This document shows, piece after piece, positions 23,788 through 36,000 of a stretch of 64,000 nt of DNA. A program made the translations under genes and the position numbers. How positions within the stretch are numbered: the stretch's first letter is position 1; every line of letters starts with the position of its first letter. A model generated the notes under the pieces. The model was not told the DNA's origin and did no database searches. It was given only the letters and a program-made list of their open reading frames with translations. Source of the DNA: Naematelia aurantialba (taxonomy: Eukaryota; Basidiomycota; Tremellomycetes; Tremellales; Naemateliaceae); assembly GCA_021527695.1 (NCBI GenBank), contig JAKFAO010000006.1, forward strand, positions 930,001-994,000, written 5' to 3'.

Positions 23788-26700
23788 ATGACGGTCACTT
23801 TCCCCTATTCCTCTGCCCCTGTGCGGCAGATCAGGGAGATCCAATTCGGAGTCATGAGCCCAGAAGAGATCGTGAGTTGCTTGCAAGCGTTGCCCGAAAA
23901 TATGTTGTCATGTCTACTCTGAAGCGCTGGCTCTATCCCAATGGCATATGATTGTGAAAATGTATCGTCCAGTTCATGTGGCTGACACCCGTCCCTTGCT
24001 CGCAGAAAGCGTTCTCGGTGGCGAAGATCGAGCATCCCGAAGTGATGGACGAAAGTGGCCGGCAGAAGATTGGAGGACTGATGGATCCCAAGATGGGCAG
24101 TATGTCCTGCCAGGCTAATCCCCTGTCTCGATGACTCACGCGACTGCAGCCATTGACCGCAATTTCAAATGCCAGACCTGTCTTGAGGGCATGGCAGAAT
24201 GTCCCGGTCACTTTGGTCACATTGAGCTAGCACGACCTGTTTTTCATGCTGGGTTCATGGTCAAGGTGAAGAAAATTGTCGAGTGTATCTGTTTCAGCTG
24301 TGGCAAGCTCAAAGTTGATCTGGTAAGTAACGATGCGAGTCACAAGACGAGCGCACACTCATATTACTAGCGTGACCCTCAAGTAGCGACTATCTTCCGG
24401 CGTGTGAAGCCACAACATCGCCTCAAAGCGATCTGGCCTCTCGCTTCAAAGCGCAAGATTTGTGAACCGGATTCATTGGAAGAGGAGCGAGATGGCGATG
24501 CCACAAATGAGGCTCAGTTTAAGCGAGAGCGGGATGGAGGAGAGCTTTCCTCGGGTCATGGGGGTTGTGGCTTTGAACAGCCAGATTGGCGGAAAGAGGG
24601 ATTGAAATTGTTTGCCGTGCAAAAGGTGGCAAAAGAGGAGCAAACTGGTGAGAAGGCGGACGTCGAGAAGAGGATCGTTTCCCCAGGAGAGATCTACAAT
24701 CTATTAAAGAAGATCCCTGCCGAAGATCTCGCCATTATGGGTCTGAATGCGGAATACGCCCGACCAGATTGGATGATCCTCACCGTGCTTCCCGTACCAC
24801 CAGCTGCAGTGCGACCTTCAATCTCCGTCGACGGTGGCGCTCTGCGGTCCGAGGACGACTTGACGTACAAACTCGCTCAGATCCTGAAATCCAGTGCGAC
24901 TGTGCGACGACTAGAGGGCGAAGGTGTACCACCGTCAGTCGTCAACGAGCACTTTGACTTGCTACAGTATCATGTGGCTACCTACATGGACAACGAGATT
25001 GCCGGCCTACCCCAAGATACTCAGAAGTCTGGCCGTCCTGTGAAAGCGATCCGAGCTCGGCTAAAGGGGAAGGAGGGGCGCCTGCGGGGCAATCTGATGG
25101 GCAAGCGGGTTGATTTCTCGGCTCGTACAGTCATTACCGGTGACCCGAATCTTCAACTGGATCAGGTCGGTGTACCTCGAAGTATAGCCATGACCCTCAC
25201 ATATCCTGAGCGAGGTATGTGCATCATTTTGTGGTTACGGCTAAATCGGACTAATATGAGTAGTCACTCCCTACAATATTAGCTATCTGCAAGAGCTGGT
25301 TAACAACGGCCCGGCGACCTATCCTGGAGCGCGGTACTTCGTCAAAGACACTGGCGAGAGAGTGGACTTGAAATACCGCAAGTCTGGGGAGCAGATCAGC
25401 TTGCAGTTTGGTTGGATCGTGGAGCGACATTTGAAGGACGGAGAGTGAGTCAAGCGGTTTGATAGATGCTGACTCCTCAGCTATGTACTGTTCAATCGGC
25501 AACCAAGTTTGCACAAGATGTCCATGATGTCGCATCGAATCAAATTAATGAACTATTCCAGTGAGCATTCTGGTCCGCGACGTTGATTTTGCTAACATGT
25601 GTAGCTTTCCGCCTGAATCTCTCAGTGTACGTGACGCGCTCTCTGAGCATCCGCGACTGACGACAACAGCACTTCTCCCTATAATGCTGACTTCGACGGT
25701 GATGAGATGAACTTGCAGTAAGTGCACAGATACCCAACATATTCGCATCTGACCTGCTCAGCGTGCCTCAGAGCGAGGAAACGCGAGCAGAATTGAGTCA
25801 GATTGCCTGGGTGCCCAGACAGGTACATCCTACCCCAATTCGGGATTATTGGATGCTCAAACTGTGTTTCTAGATCATTTCGCCACAAGCGAACAAACCT
25901 GTCATGGGTATCGTGCAAGACACTCTATGCGGCGTTCGAAAGTTCACTCTGCGCGATAATTTTTGTGACTGGAAGATAGTACAGAACATTCTGCTCTGGC
26001 TACCCGGGTGGGACGGCGAGGTACCACAACCTGCGATTCTCAAGCCCAAACCACTGTGGACGGGTAAACAGCTCTTATCGATGTGCATCCCGAAAGGAAT
26101 CAACATCCAGTACAAGAACAATGAGAAGCCTTCGCCAATCGATGAGACCGATGAAAACGTACTCATTGACGACGGCGAGCTCATTCACGGGACGATCGTG
26201 AAAAACATCGCCGGTAGCGCGAACAACGGTCTGGTTCACGTCATCTTCCGGGAACTGGGGCCTGTGGCGACTCGAGACTTCTTTTCCGCCTGCCAGATGG
26301 TGGTCAACTTCTGGCTTCTGCATTATGGCTTCAGTGTCGGTATCGGCGACACGATTGTTGCGCCAACCACCATGACGCAGATCACCAATCGAATGGTCGA
26401 GGCAAAGTTCAATGTCCAGAAGCTCATTTCTAGCGCGGAGCAGAACATGATGAAACCGAAACCCGGTATGACCATTCGAGAAACGCTAGAGGCCGAAATT
26501 GCCAATGAACTGAACAAGGCTCGAGACTGGACTGGTAAGAGAGCCCAAGATGATCTCAAGGCAGACAACAACGTCAAGCAGATGGTGGTGTCTGGCGCCA
26601 AGGGTTCTTTCATCAATATCTCGCAGATGTCAGGTGTTGTCGGCCAGCAGTTCGTCGAGGGAAAACGCATCAACTTCGGTTTCAAACACCGGACCCTTCC

Positions 26701-29700
26701 ACACTTCTCGAAGGATGACTACGGACCCGAGTCGAGAGGATTCGTGGAGAACTCGTATCTCCGTGGGCTTACTCCTCAAGAGTTTTGGTTCCACGCTATG
26801 GGTGGTCGAGAAGGACTCATTGATACTGCGGTCAAGACTGCTGAAACTGGATACATCCAACGACGGCTAGTCAAGGCGATGGAGGATTTGAAGGTCGGCT
26901 ACGATGGATCGGTGCGGAATTCGAACGGAGATGTCATTCAGTTCCTCTATGGAGAAGATGGCATGGACGGCGCCGCAATGGAGAAACAGGTGAGCGTCGT
27001 ATGCTGGTTGCCCTGACATTACAGACGCTCGACATTATCCGATTGTCCGATGCTGCTTTCGAGCGCAAATACAAGATTGATGTGCTTGACGATAGATTCC
27101 GTTTCTCTCGTGGTGCTCTTCAGGCTGGCATCGATACGTCATCCGTCGCTTTGCAGAATCTTTTGGATATCGAATACCGCCAGCTTTCGGATGATCGCCA
27201 CATGCTTCGCACGGAAATTTTCACGGATGGTGCACAAAGCCACCCGCTTCCCGCGAACATCCAGCGAGTCATACACAATTCTCGACAGATCTTCCACATC
27301 GATCCTCGCAATCCCTCAGATTTGGTCCCTGTGTACATCATCGACAAGCGCCAAGCTCTCGCCGAACGACTCATCGTGGTCATAGGTTCAGACAAAGTCA
27401 GCAAGTTGCATCAACGCAACGGGACTCTGCTGTTCAACATACTCATACGCTGTCACCTTGCCACACGTAGAGTGATTGAGGAGTACCACCTCAACCGCGA
27501 GGCTTTCGATTGGGTCGTTGGAGAGATCGAGCAGGCGTTCATGAAAGCGGTTGTTGACCCCGCAGAGATGGTCGGTACCTTGGCGGCGCAGTCTATAGGT
27601 GAACCGGCGACTCAGATGACGCTCAACACTTTCCATTATGCTGGAGTGGCATCCAAGTCTGTCACTGGTGGTGTGCCCCGTCTCAAGGAGATCATCAATG
27701 TCGCGACGAATATCCGAACGCCTGCTCTGGCAGTATACCTAGAACCGGAATTCCGAAGGACAGAGAAGACCGCACACGAGATCATGCGAAGACTCACCTA
27801 CACTCGTCTGCGCGACATCACGGCCTCTGTAGAGATCTTTTACGACCCCAAACTCGATAGTACAGACATCGAGGAGGACCAGGAATTCGTGGACGCCTTC
27901 TTCGCCATTCCGGATGAGGACATCCGGTTGGAGTTGCACTCTCCATGGCTCCTTCGTCTTGAGCTTGATCGTGCCAAGGTGTTGGAAGGTGGTTACGAGA
28001 TGGCGGAGATTGTCAACGCCATCGCTGAAACGGTCGGCAAGGACGTGTTCGTCATCCATTCCGAAGACAACGCCGCCAAGCTGGTCATCCGAATCCGAGT
28101 TGTTGCTGAAAAGGAGGATGAAGAGCTCCTCGGTGACGAGGACATGTTCCTCAAGCGGATTGAGGCGACTTTACTAGACGAGGTCGTGCTGGGTGGTGTC
28201 AAGGGCATTGAGCGAGTGTTCATTTCAGAGGGCAAGCGATCGCTCCTCTCGGAAACGGGAGAGTGGGATAACGAGAAAGAATGGTTCCTCGAAACGGACG
28301 GCATCAACCTCAGCGAGGTCCTTGCCGTGGACGGTGTTGATCCAATCAGGACGTATTCGAACAATTGTTTCGAGGTATACCAGACACTTGGTATCGAAGC
28401 TGGCCGGAATGCGCTATTCAAAGAACTGTTCGGAGTCATCGAGATGGGTGGTTCTTATGTCAACTACCGACACATGGCGCTGTTGTGCGACTTGATGTGC
28501 AATAAGGGCCATCTGATGTCGATTACTCGGCACGGTATCAACCGGACAGACGCGGGTGCCCTGTCTAGATGCTCGTTTGAAGAGACCGTCGAGATTCTGC
28601 TCGAGGCGGCTGCTGTCGGAGACGTGGATGACTGTCGGGGCGTTGCTGAGAACGTTCTGTTGGGCCAAATGGCACCGATGGGTACTGGGGCTTTCGATGT
28701 CTCGTTGGACATGAACATGCTCAAGGACGTCATCGTCGACCACCGATTGCCTGTGCAGAACCAGCTGGCAGTCGGCCTCGCAGGCGGGATGACACCGGGA
28801 GGAGCCATGACTCCGTACGACGGTATGTCGCCTACGTGGGCCGGCGGCGTGGTGGGTGCCGCTGCGTTCTCTCCGATGCAGACGTCGAACAACGAGGAAG
28901 CCGGAAACTTTGCCTACATGGGCTATGGCATGTCGCCAATGCACGGTGGCATGTCTCCTGGAGGGTATTCACCTTCGTCCCCTGCTGGCTACTCGCCAAC
29001 CAGTCCTTTCAACGTCACCAGTCCGGCGTACAGTCCGTCATCGCCTTTCCAGGGCGCAGGCGGTGCGTCGCCATGGGTATCGAGGGGCGGCGCATTCGGC
29101 GGGACGAGCCCCGCATATTCCCCATCTTCACCTCAATATTCGCCTTCGTCGCCGCAATTCTCTCCTGCGTCGCCTTCGTTCTCCCCTGCCTCTCCGTCTT
29201 ATTCACCAGCATCACCAGCCTACGTGGCTGGAAACAGTCGCACATCGCCGTACTCCCCTGCATCTCCCGCGTACTCTCCTACCTCGCCTTTGGCCGGCGT
29301 CACCTCGCCGCGCTACAGTCCTACTTCTCCGCGGTACTCGCCTGCCAGTCCGGCATTCTCGCCGACCAGCCCACAGTACTCCCCCACTAGTCCTCAATAC
29401 TCTCCTGCCAGCCCGGCTCCTTTCCAAGCTACCAGTCCGCGGTACTCGTGAGTCCAAACCCCGGCTTCCACCTTTGCTATCTATGCAGCTACACAGGTAC
29501 TAACGAATGCAGGCCAACGAGTCCGCAATTTAGTCCGACTTCCCCTACGTACTCCCCAGCGAGCCCAGTCTACTCGCCCACCAGCCCGTCGTACTCGCCC
29601 GCTAGTCCAGCGTACAGGTGAGTCTCCTAGTGCCGAGCGCCCGGCGCCGGAGTGGAATCTTGTCTGACAATGTGCAGCCCAGCATCGCCGGCATATAGCC

Positions 29701-29810
29701 CTGCATCGCCGGCGTTCAGCCCAAAGCAAAATGGGAATCCGAACAGGCCCAGGCCAGGATGGGGAAGTGGAAGTGGGTACCATGGGTCGCCTAGCTGGAG
29801 TCAGCATTAG
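23788..29810 (+). CDS. RPB1: RNA polymerase II largest subunit Rpb1
   Basis: Catalytic subunit of RNA polymerase II. Thirteen exons (23788-23871, 24006-24099, 24150-24322, 24371-25214, 25264-25444, 25481-25560, 25605-25626, 25670-25717, 25762-25822, 25874-26989, 27025-29447, 29513-29617, 29678-29810) sum to 1787 aa. Landmarks: [18 protein letters not shown] (clamp zinc region), [20 protein letters not shown] (lid/rudder region), the catalytic [32 protein letters not shown] (bridge helix region) and [19 protein letters not shown] (trigger loop). The C-terminal domain has about 22 [YF]SPxSP heptads, most departing from consensus at positions 4 and 7, and it is interrupted by two introns. The polypeptide ends in a non-heptad Gly/Ser tail. 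The start [20 protein letters not shown] matches the family N-terminus. Confidence 0.97.
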
Positions 29811-30165
29811 AAAGCAGTCAGGTGCCGGAATGGGATTAGGTGCCAGAGTAGTGGTAGGTAGTATCTGAGCGTCAGCGTCAGTTCTAGGACTGCGTCAATG
29901 CACCTCGTCGCGTGATGCGTACTCTTTGTTGACTCCACGGAACCAAGACCAAATCTCGAAACTTTTGAATTTGGGGTCTGGCAATTCACGCTTTTGGGAG
30001 TGCTCCTGTAGCTTCCAGTCGATGCAAGATCGACACCGATGGGACTTCCCGATGGCAATCAGTTTATGTGTAGATCGATATTGGGACAAGTCTGCATGTC
30101 TAGTACTACAGCAGCTTACTACAACAGACAACACTCCCAAGACGTGACGAGCGGGACCGAGTGTG
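29811..30165. other. Convergent spacer RPB1 / RAD30
   Basis: About 355 bp between the RPB1 stop (+) and the RAD30 stop (-), which should contain both 3' untranslated regions and polyadenylation sites. I see no gene or notable repeat. Confidence 0.5.
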
Positions 30166-32939
30166 CTATCCCTTGGCAGAACGAGGCGCAAAGAACGCCT
30201 TTATCCCTTCAGACTTCTTCTTGACCTTTGCCTTTGGTCCGCCCACCCCTTTCCCACTGTGTCGCTGCTCTCCGTTCTGGCTTGCCACCAGACTCGAATT
30301 CGAATTCGAATGCCCAGTAGTGCCTCCCCCACTGCCGCCGCCGCCGCCACCACCATCACCGTCCTGCAATGACATGGCGAAATGCCAATCGTCATGTTCC
30401 TGTTTCTCCGCTGCGAGTCGCGTCAAGCGCTGCGACTGGACAACGTCGTCGCTGCTTGTCGGGTCGAAAACGGGCACGGAGATATGTGCACCGCATTTGG
30501 GACACGTCCATGCCGCGTCGTCGTCATCGTCGTCATCGTCTGGGACGGGGACGACGGTCGGATCGTGCACGCGGATCCCTTTGAGGGTATTTGCGTCGCC
30601 GTGGGTATTCTCGTTGGGCTGCCGCGCGGCGGACGAAGAGGAAGACTCGCCTTTCCTGGTGAGAAACGTCTCTAGGGGAGTCTTGCGCTTCGCTGCGTGT
30701 AGAGTCGGCAGACGTGATTTTTTAGGTGATGGACCCGTTGCTGTCGGGGCAACGGGCGAGTTTGACCGAGACCGTTTACGTCCATTCTGCGTCGTCGATG
30801 TGACGGGTGCCCCGGGGACTGCTGGCGCAGTCGTGGGGCTCGTCGTGGGGTGCGTCGGTTTTGACGCAGCAGATGTAGAGGCAGTGGCAGTGGCAGTGGC
30901 AGTGGCAGCAAAGAAGCCTTCGATCCCCTGTTGACCCTCCTCTAGCCGCTCGAGTCCGGTGAACGCAAGAGCAATCTGTCATCATCAGCTGAGCCCAGCT
31001 ATTCCTTGTCTGAGCCAGGACAAATGGACCTACATTGTTCAACCTCATGTTACCTTTATTCATGGGCTGCGTCGCCTCGTCCCACAGCCGCCTCGCAAAT
31101 CTCACTATGTACTCTGTCGAGAGGTTCCGCGTGAATGGGAAGGGGATCTGGCGGGACCGCGAAGGCTCCGCCCCTGTCCGGAACGACAGGACAAGGGTCT
31201 TTGGCCACAATCCGGGACTGATCTCGCGGGCGTCTCGGAGTCGAACGTTCAGCTCTCCAGCTAGGACGCCGAGCCAGTGGTGCCCTTGCTCGGGACTTCT
31301 GACGTTTGGTCGAACGTTCTTGGAAGCCAGCATCGACTTGGTGGCGACCCGGGCAGTAACTGAGGCTCGGTCAGCGCCCAGCTCCTTGCAGCAGTGGCAC
31401 CAGCACAGGCATACCTTCCGTATGATCGATGCCGCGGAGGATGTTGTATACCCAGATACTTTCCTCTCCGAATCGTTTCTGCAATTCCTCCAGAGGGACA
31501 GTACTATACGATCCTAATCAGCCTTGCCGAGAAACAAACTGCCCAACGCACAGCATATCGCCAACAGTTTGGGCGTTGTATTCCGTTGCTATCGCTTTCC
31601 CAAGCTTACCACCCAAGAATCGGATCTGCACGCCTCAGCTTTGCTTTCCGCTTCACATGGTGCTAGCTGACATCGGTGAAATCCATATCTCGGAGGAATG
31701 CAGGTGTAGCGGACATGCGCAGAACAGTCTGATTATTTGGTTTCTTCCATGCCGAGCAAAGCTGCCGCTGTCAGCACAATACCATTTGAGCCTTCAAAGC
31801 TTACCTTTGACATAGCCTTGTTGTGTGCAATACCCTTCGGAAGATCAGCCAAGGGCAATCAGACTGCTAAAGGGTGGAACTTACAGCTGAACAAGTGTAG
31901 TGGAGGCGTTTCCACACTTCGCCTCGGACCTCTGCCATGATCTCGGCGCCCTTACATAATGCCCAGTCCTCCCAAGACGCCTCATTCTGGCTTGACATGG
32001 CTCTCGCTTGCCTATCCTCGCCGATGAGATCCTCTCCTTCAGTAATCACAGCATTTCCCGCTTCTCCGTCAGCAGGAAATACGTTTCCCGCATTGCTCCA
32101 ATCTATAGGTGGCGGGTGGGGAAGGGGCGAGTCCAAGCCGTCCGGAGCATCGTCGGGGACCGAAGCCAGGTGTGGAAAGGCTGCCAAGAGTTGATCAATA
32201 GCCATAGGAGTGAGATCCAGGAATGCCTCATCGATAGACGCCTTTTCTATGCAGGTCATTAGAGGGGTCCGAGTAAAAACAAGGTGTACCCGCTACTTAC
32301 CTATCTCTCCCTTGGGAACCATCTCTTTGAAGATCGCCAGAATCTTCAAGCTCTCCCGCCTGTATGGGTCCAGGCTGACTTTGTGTGTCTTTGGATCCAC
32401 TTCTCCCCAGTATCCAGCCTCGGATTCTCCGTTTCGATACGTTGCCACGTGCTGGATATAAAGATGAGGGCACATCTTCTTGGCTTCGTCGATCGTAGTA
32501 AACCTGCATTAATCAGCTCGGTGTTTGCGCTCCCAAGAAAATAACAGACCTCTTGATGCCGTACTTGCGGGCTGGGTAGTTGACAGCAATGATGCTCTGC
32601 CACTGTGCGCAGATGAGAGGGACGTCATCAGGCAAACCGAGCCTGACCGACTCAAACTCTGCTCGGCTCAGCCGAGTCCTAAATTGCCGGACGACTCACG
32701 AGCATATGCAGCATCGATGTCGCAGTGCGCGATGGTACGCAATGGGTTGCTTGTATTGTCAGTACTCTCACTGATGTGTCGAAGACAGGTGACTCACAAC
32801 ACGGTCATCGCCTGTGGACTCAAGATGTGCCTACAGAAGTGCTTAGTACTGAGACGGAGAGTGCTCACCAGCCTCACCGGTATGTCACCGCATGAGCCGA
32901 GTCATTCGGCCGCCTCGACGGCCCTGCTAGGAATTCCAT
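30166..32939 (-). CDS. RAD30: DNA polymerase eta (Y family)
   Basis: Translesion polymerase that bypasses UV photoproducts. Twelve exons (32939-32878, 32830-32798, 32749-32700, 32661-32550, 32503-32301, 32246-31885, 31834-31805, 31761-31672, 31625-31552, 31503-31415, 31359-31034, 30975-30166) give 746 aa. TIAHCDIDAAYA carries the first catalytic Asp, and EKASIDEAFLDLT carries the SIDE motif with the second acidic pair. QWQSIIAVNYPARKYGIKR and GIAHNKAMSK are palm/fingers motifs, and IRFLGGKLGKAI is the helix-hairpin-helix region. The little-finger domain follows. A UBZ-type zinc finger (WTCPKCGAH, then EHDDWHFAMSLQ) and a C-terminal PIP-like box (GIKAFFAP) come last. I chose the start MEFLAGPSRRPNDS; the frame is open further upstream. 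A 38-nt intron (32662-32699) is among the shortest here. The 113 bp to the APC1 start must be a shared divergent promoter. Confidence 0.93.
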
Positions 32940-33052
32940 GGCGAGGAAGTCGTAGCCGTGAGCCTGCTGATCATGAGGGGGAACCCGTGGTTTCTTAGAG
33001 AGCAAGTTCAGTGTCAGCAACAACAAAGACTGACATTGACCAAAACTATTCA

Positions 33053-36000
33053 ATGTCCAGCTGGATTGCGGGGTCTCCAGATCTTTCCACGTGGTTGAGT
33101 CAAGACGCGTTTGTACCGCGAATGATGGCAAAGTCTGTGACTGTACCGAGCACCTCGTCTCTCTTGCAAGCTGTCCTACACGACTGCATGGCTCTAGCGA
33201 CTGCTGTGCTCCCAGTCCTCAGCCCTGGCGAACTGCTCTTCACTCGTCAGGGAAGTAGTAGCTCGGGTTATCAACAGCCTGATCCTAGATCATCTTCTTC
33301 GACATTTCCGTCGCCTCCTCTCGGTCGGTATAGGCGCTCACCTCACTATGATCAAGTCGACGAGTTCGACGATACCGATGAAGAGCTCGTATGGGATAGG
33401 AAGGCTTTGGTTTGGAGCCGAGGTGCAGAGATCTTTCGCAAATTGACGTTTGATCACGAGGATGAGGATATCGCTACCGCCCTGTTTGTGTGGTTCAAGA
33501 CTGGGGACGAGTTCGAACCGGCTGCCAAGAGTGCCAGGCGGCCTGAGACGGGAGACGCTCGCGGAATTCAGTCTGGCGGTACATTTGGACCTTTCCATGA
33601 CCCTCACCAACCGCCATGGGGAGGACCACGCTCTTCTTCTTTCTCTACCCCTGCGGCCCAAATCCAGCGAACCCTCGTAGTGTTCCTTGAGACTCGAGCG
33701 CACGTGTATTTCGCCTCGGGCGAGGATGTCATCGTACACCTCCCATTCGTCGTCGACAAGGTCTGGCCCTTGCCAAAAGGTGGCGCGATGGTACAACGGA
33801 CGCTGGAAAAGCGGGAATTGCGCAGGTTTGGACAGAGGAAGCCGAAGAGTCTACTCAGAGGTATAGATCAAAGCAGTCTTACGATCTTGGACGATCTGAT
33901 GGACCTGGAAGAGGAAGGTGCACCGGATCTTCCTCGGCTGTACACTCTTGACGATCCGTTCGAGGAGCTCAAAATGGTCGTGGAAGAACGGGAGGGAGGC
34001 GGTTTTGCAAGCATAGCGGGAAATTCTTTTGGTGTCCACGAACCACTCGAAGCCCACTTCACTATTCTGCATGTCGCGGATGATCCATACCCTCTCGTTA
34101 TTGCCTACAACCAAGCAAGTGGTGACGTTATCTTCTACCGGCGGGCGTTCCGTCCACAAGGCCACAATCCGACGCCGCCACAGCCAACAACACGAACCAT
34201 GCATCCAGACGAACTACTGCAACAGACGAATCCCGTCGTACCCCTTCGCCCAAACAGACCGCCTCTCAACCGGCGTCCGTCGTCTTTTCAGGCGTCCGAC
34301 CGGCGGATGTCAAGTGCCGCCGACCCGTTGGATCGCACACAGCGTCGGGCACCAAGGATCTCCCGTGGACATGGAAGAGAATCGACCAACGGGACAGGCG
34401 ATCTACAAGCTGCTCTCGAACCATCGACTTTGCCCGGGCCGTCACTTGCTGTATCTTCCAAGCCTGTTGTTCGACCACGAGGTGCCTCTTCGGCTTCAGC
34501 TCTCGCTGTTGAACGAAATCGACGAGTCTCTGGAGCAGAGTTCATGCGGGAGGATATGGTCGCTCCACAGGGCAAAGTCGGCCTCGACCGGGATCTGAGG
34601 GAAACGACGATGCTTATGGGTTTAACGAAAGATGAGCAGCAGACTCGCAGTGATATCATCTTGGAGAAAATTTGGTCATGGAGACCGCTTGCGTAAGTGT
34701 TGCAAAACCGTTTCAAGCTGACGAGCGGTGCAGGCCGTTTCACCCCGAGCGTTGTGAGGTCTTTCTCTCGGAAAATCTGTCACCAACATCGGTCCAAATC
34801 AACATGCATCTCTCAGCTCCTCAGCCTGAGCTTCACATCTTTCCCGTCAGGATCAGCTCGAACGGACAACAGATAACGATCCGCCACGCGCATTCCGTCC
34901 CCTGCATTTCTGCTTTACCGGTCCTCGCCACTCGTCAGCGCGTTCTTGACACTCTTGCGCTTTCTTCTGATGGCCATCTCGGCCTGCTCACAAGCGGAGT
35001 CCAACAAATAGCGGTCACGCTACCAAGTCATGCAGGTGATAGTCGGGACGAAGTGGCGAGAAAGCTTGCGTTGAGTCTAAGCATGATTGTGCCGCGGCAA
35101 GACGATGGAGGCGACGAAATTCCTACTCATCGACCAGTCGGTTTGATTGCAGGGGTTGGTTCGACGGCAACAATAATCTTCGAAGATTCTGAACATCTAA
35201 GAATATCAGTCGACCTATATCTACGACCTGGACTTGCTCTAAAATGCTTTGAAGCCCTCTCCTTCGCCTTGCCCACAGATGCTTTCTTTGCCTTTAAGCG
35301 GGAACTCATATCCCAGATCCAGGCACTTTCGGAAGCGCAAAGAAGCGATACCGATGTCGTCTGGGAGGTCTGTTCCCAGACCATACGGAACATGCTTGGC
35401 ATACCATTGGCGATTCAGCAGGAAACGACCCTCAGCCGCTTCTCCGCGGACCCCGAACAGTATGTTGACCCTATCATCCGGAGATTAGCGCGAGCAGCTC
35501 GAAGTTCCGTACCGACCGGTTCCGTGTTGTCACCGCCCGCGGCGAAGTCGATATATGGCGCGAAACTGCATGCTGCACATATTCCATCCACATTGCTTGC
35601 GCTCCATCTCGTCGCCCAAGACTGCAGATTGAGTTCTAATCGACAGGCGGAGCTGCGGCAATTGGTGCCACTTGTGCTTGACTTGGCGTATCTGGTGGGC
35701 AGGTGGGATTGGGCAGACTATTGGAAGAGGATCTTGCCAGTCGTATCCCCGGCGACCGCAAACGGTAAAGCTTCCGAAGCGAAGAAGCTGACAGCGACAG
35801 CCGTGTCCTGTGATACGTCGGTCCTTGACAAATTTGATTCGCCTCCCGATGTCATCATTTACCTAGCGCGACGACTGAGCACACCCATTCAGCCCTTCCC
35901 GAGTCCGTCTACACTTCTCCCTAATCCGATACCGTCGGAACTCGGACAAGTTCACCCGTGTGCTCAAACGACGTTGGTCGTGGATATATACGACACGCTG

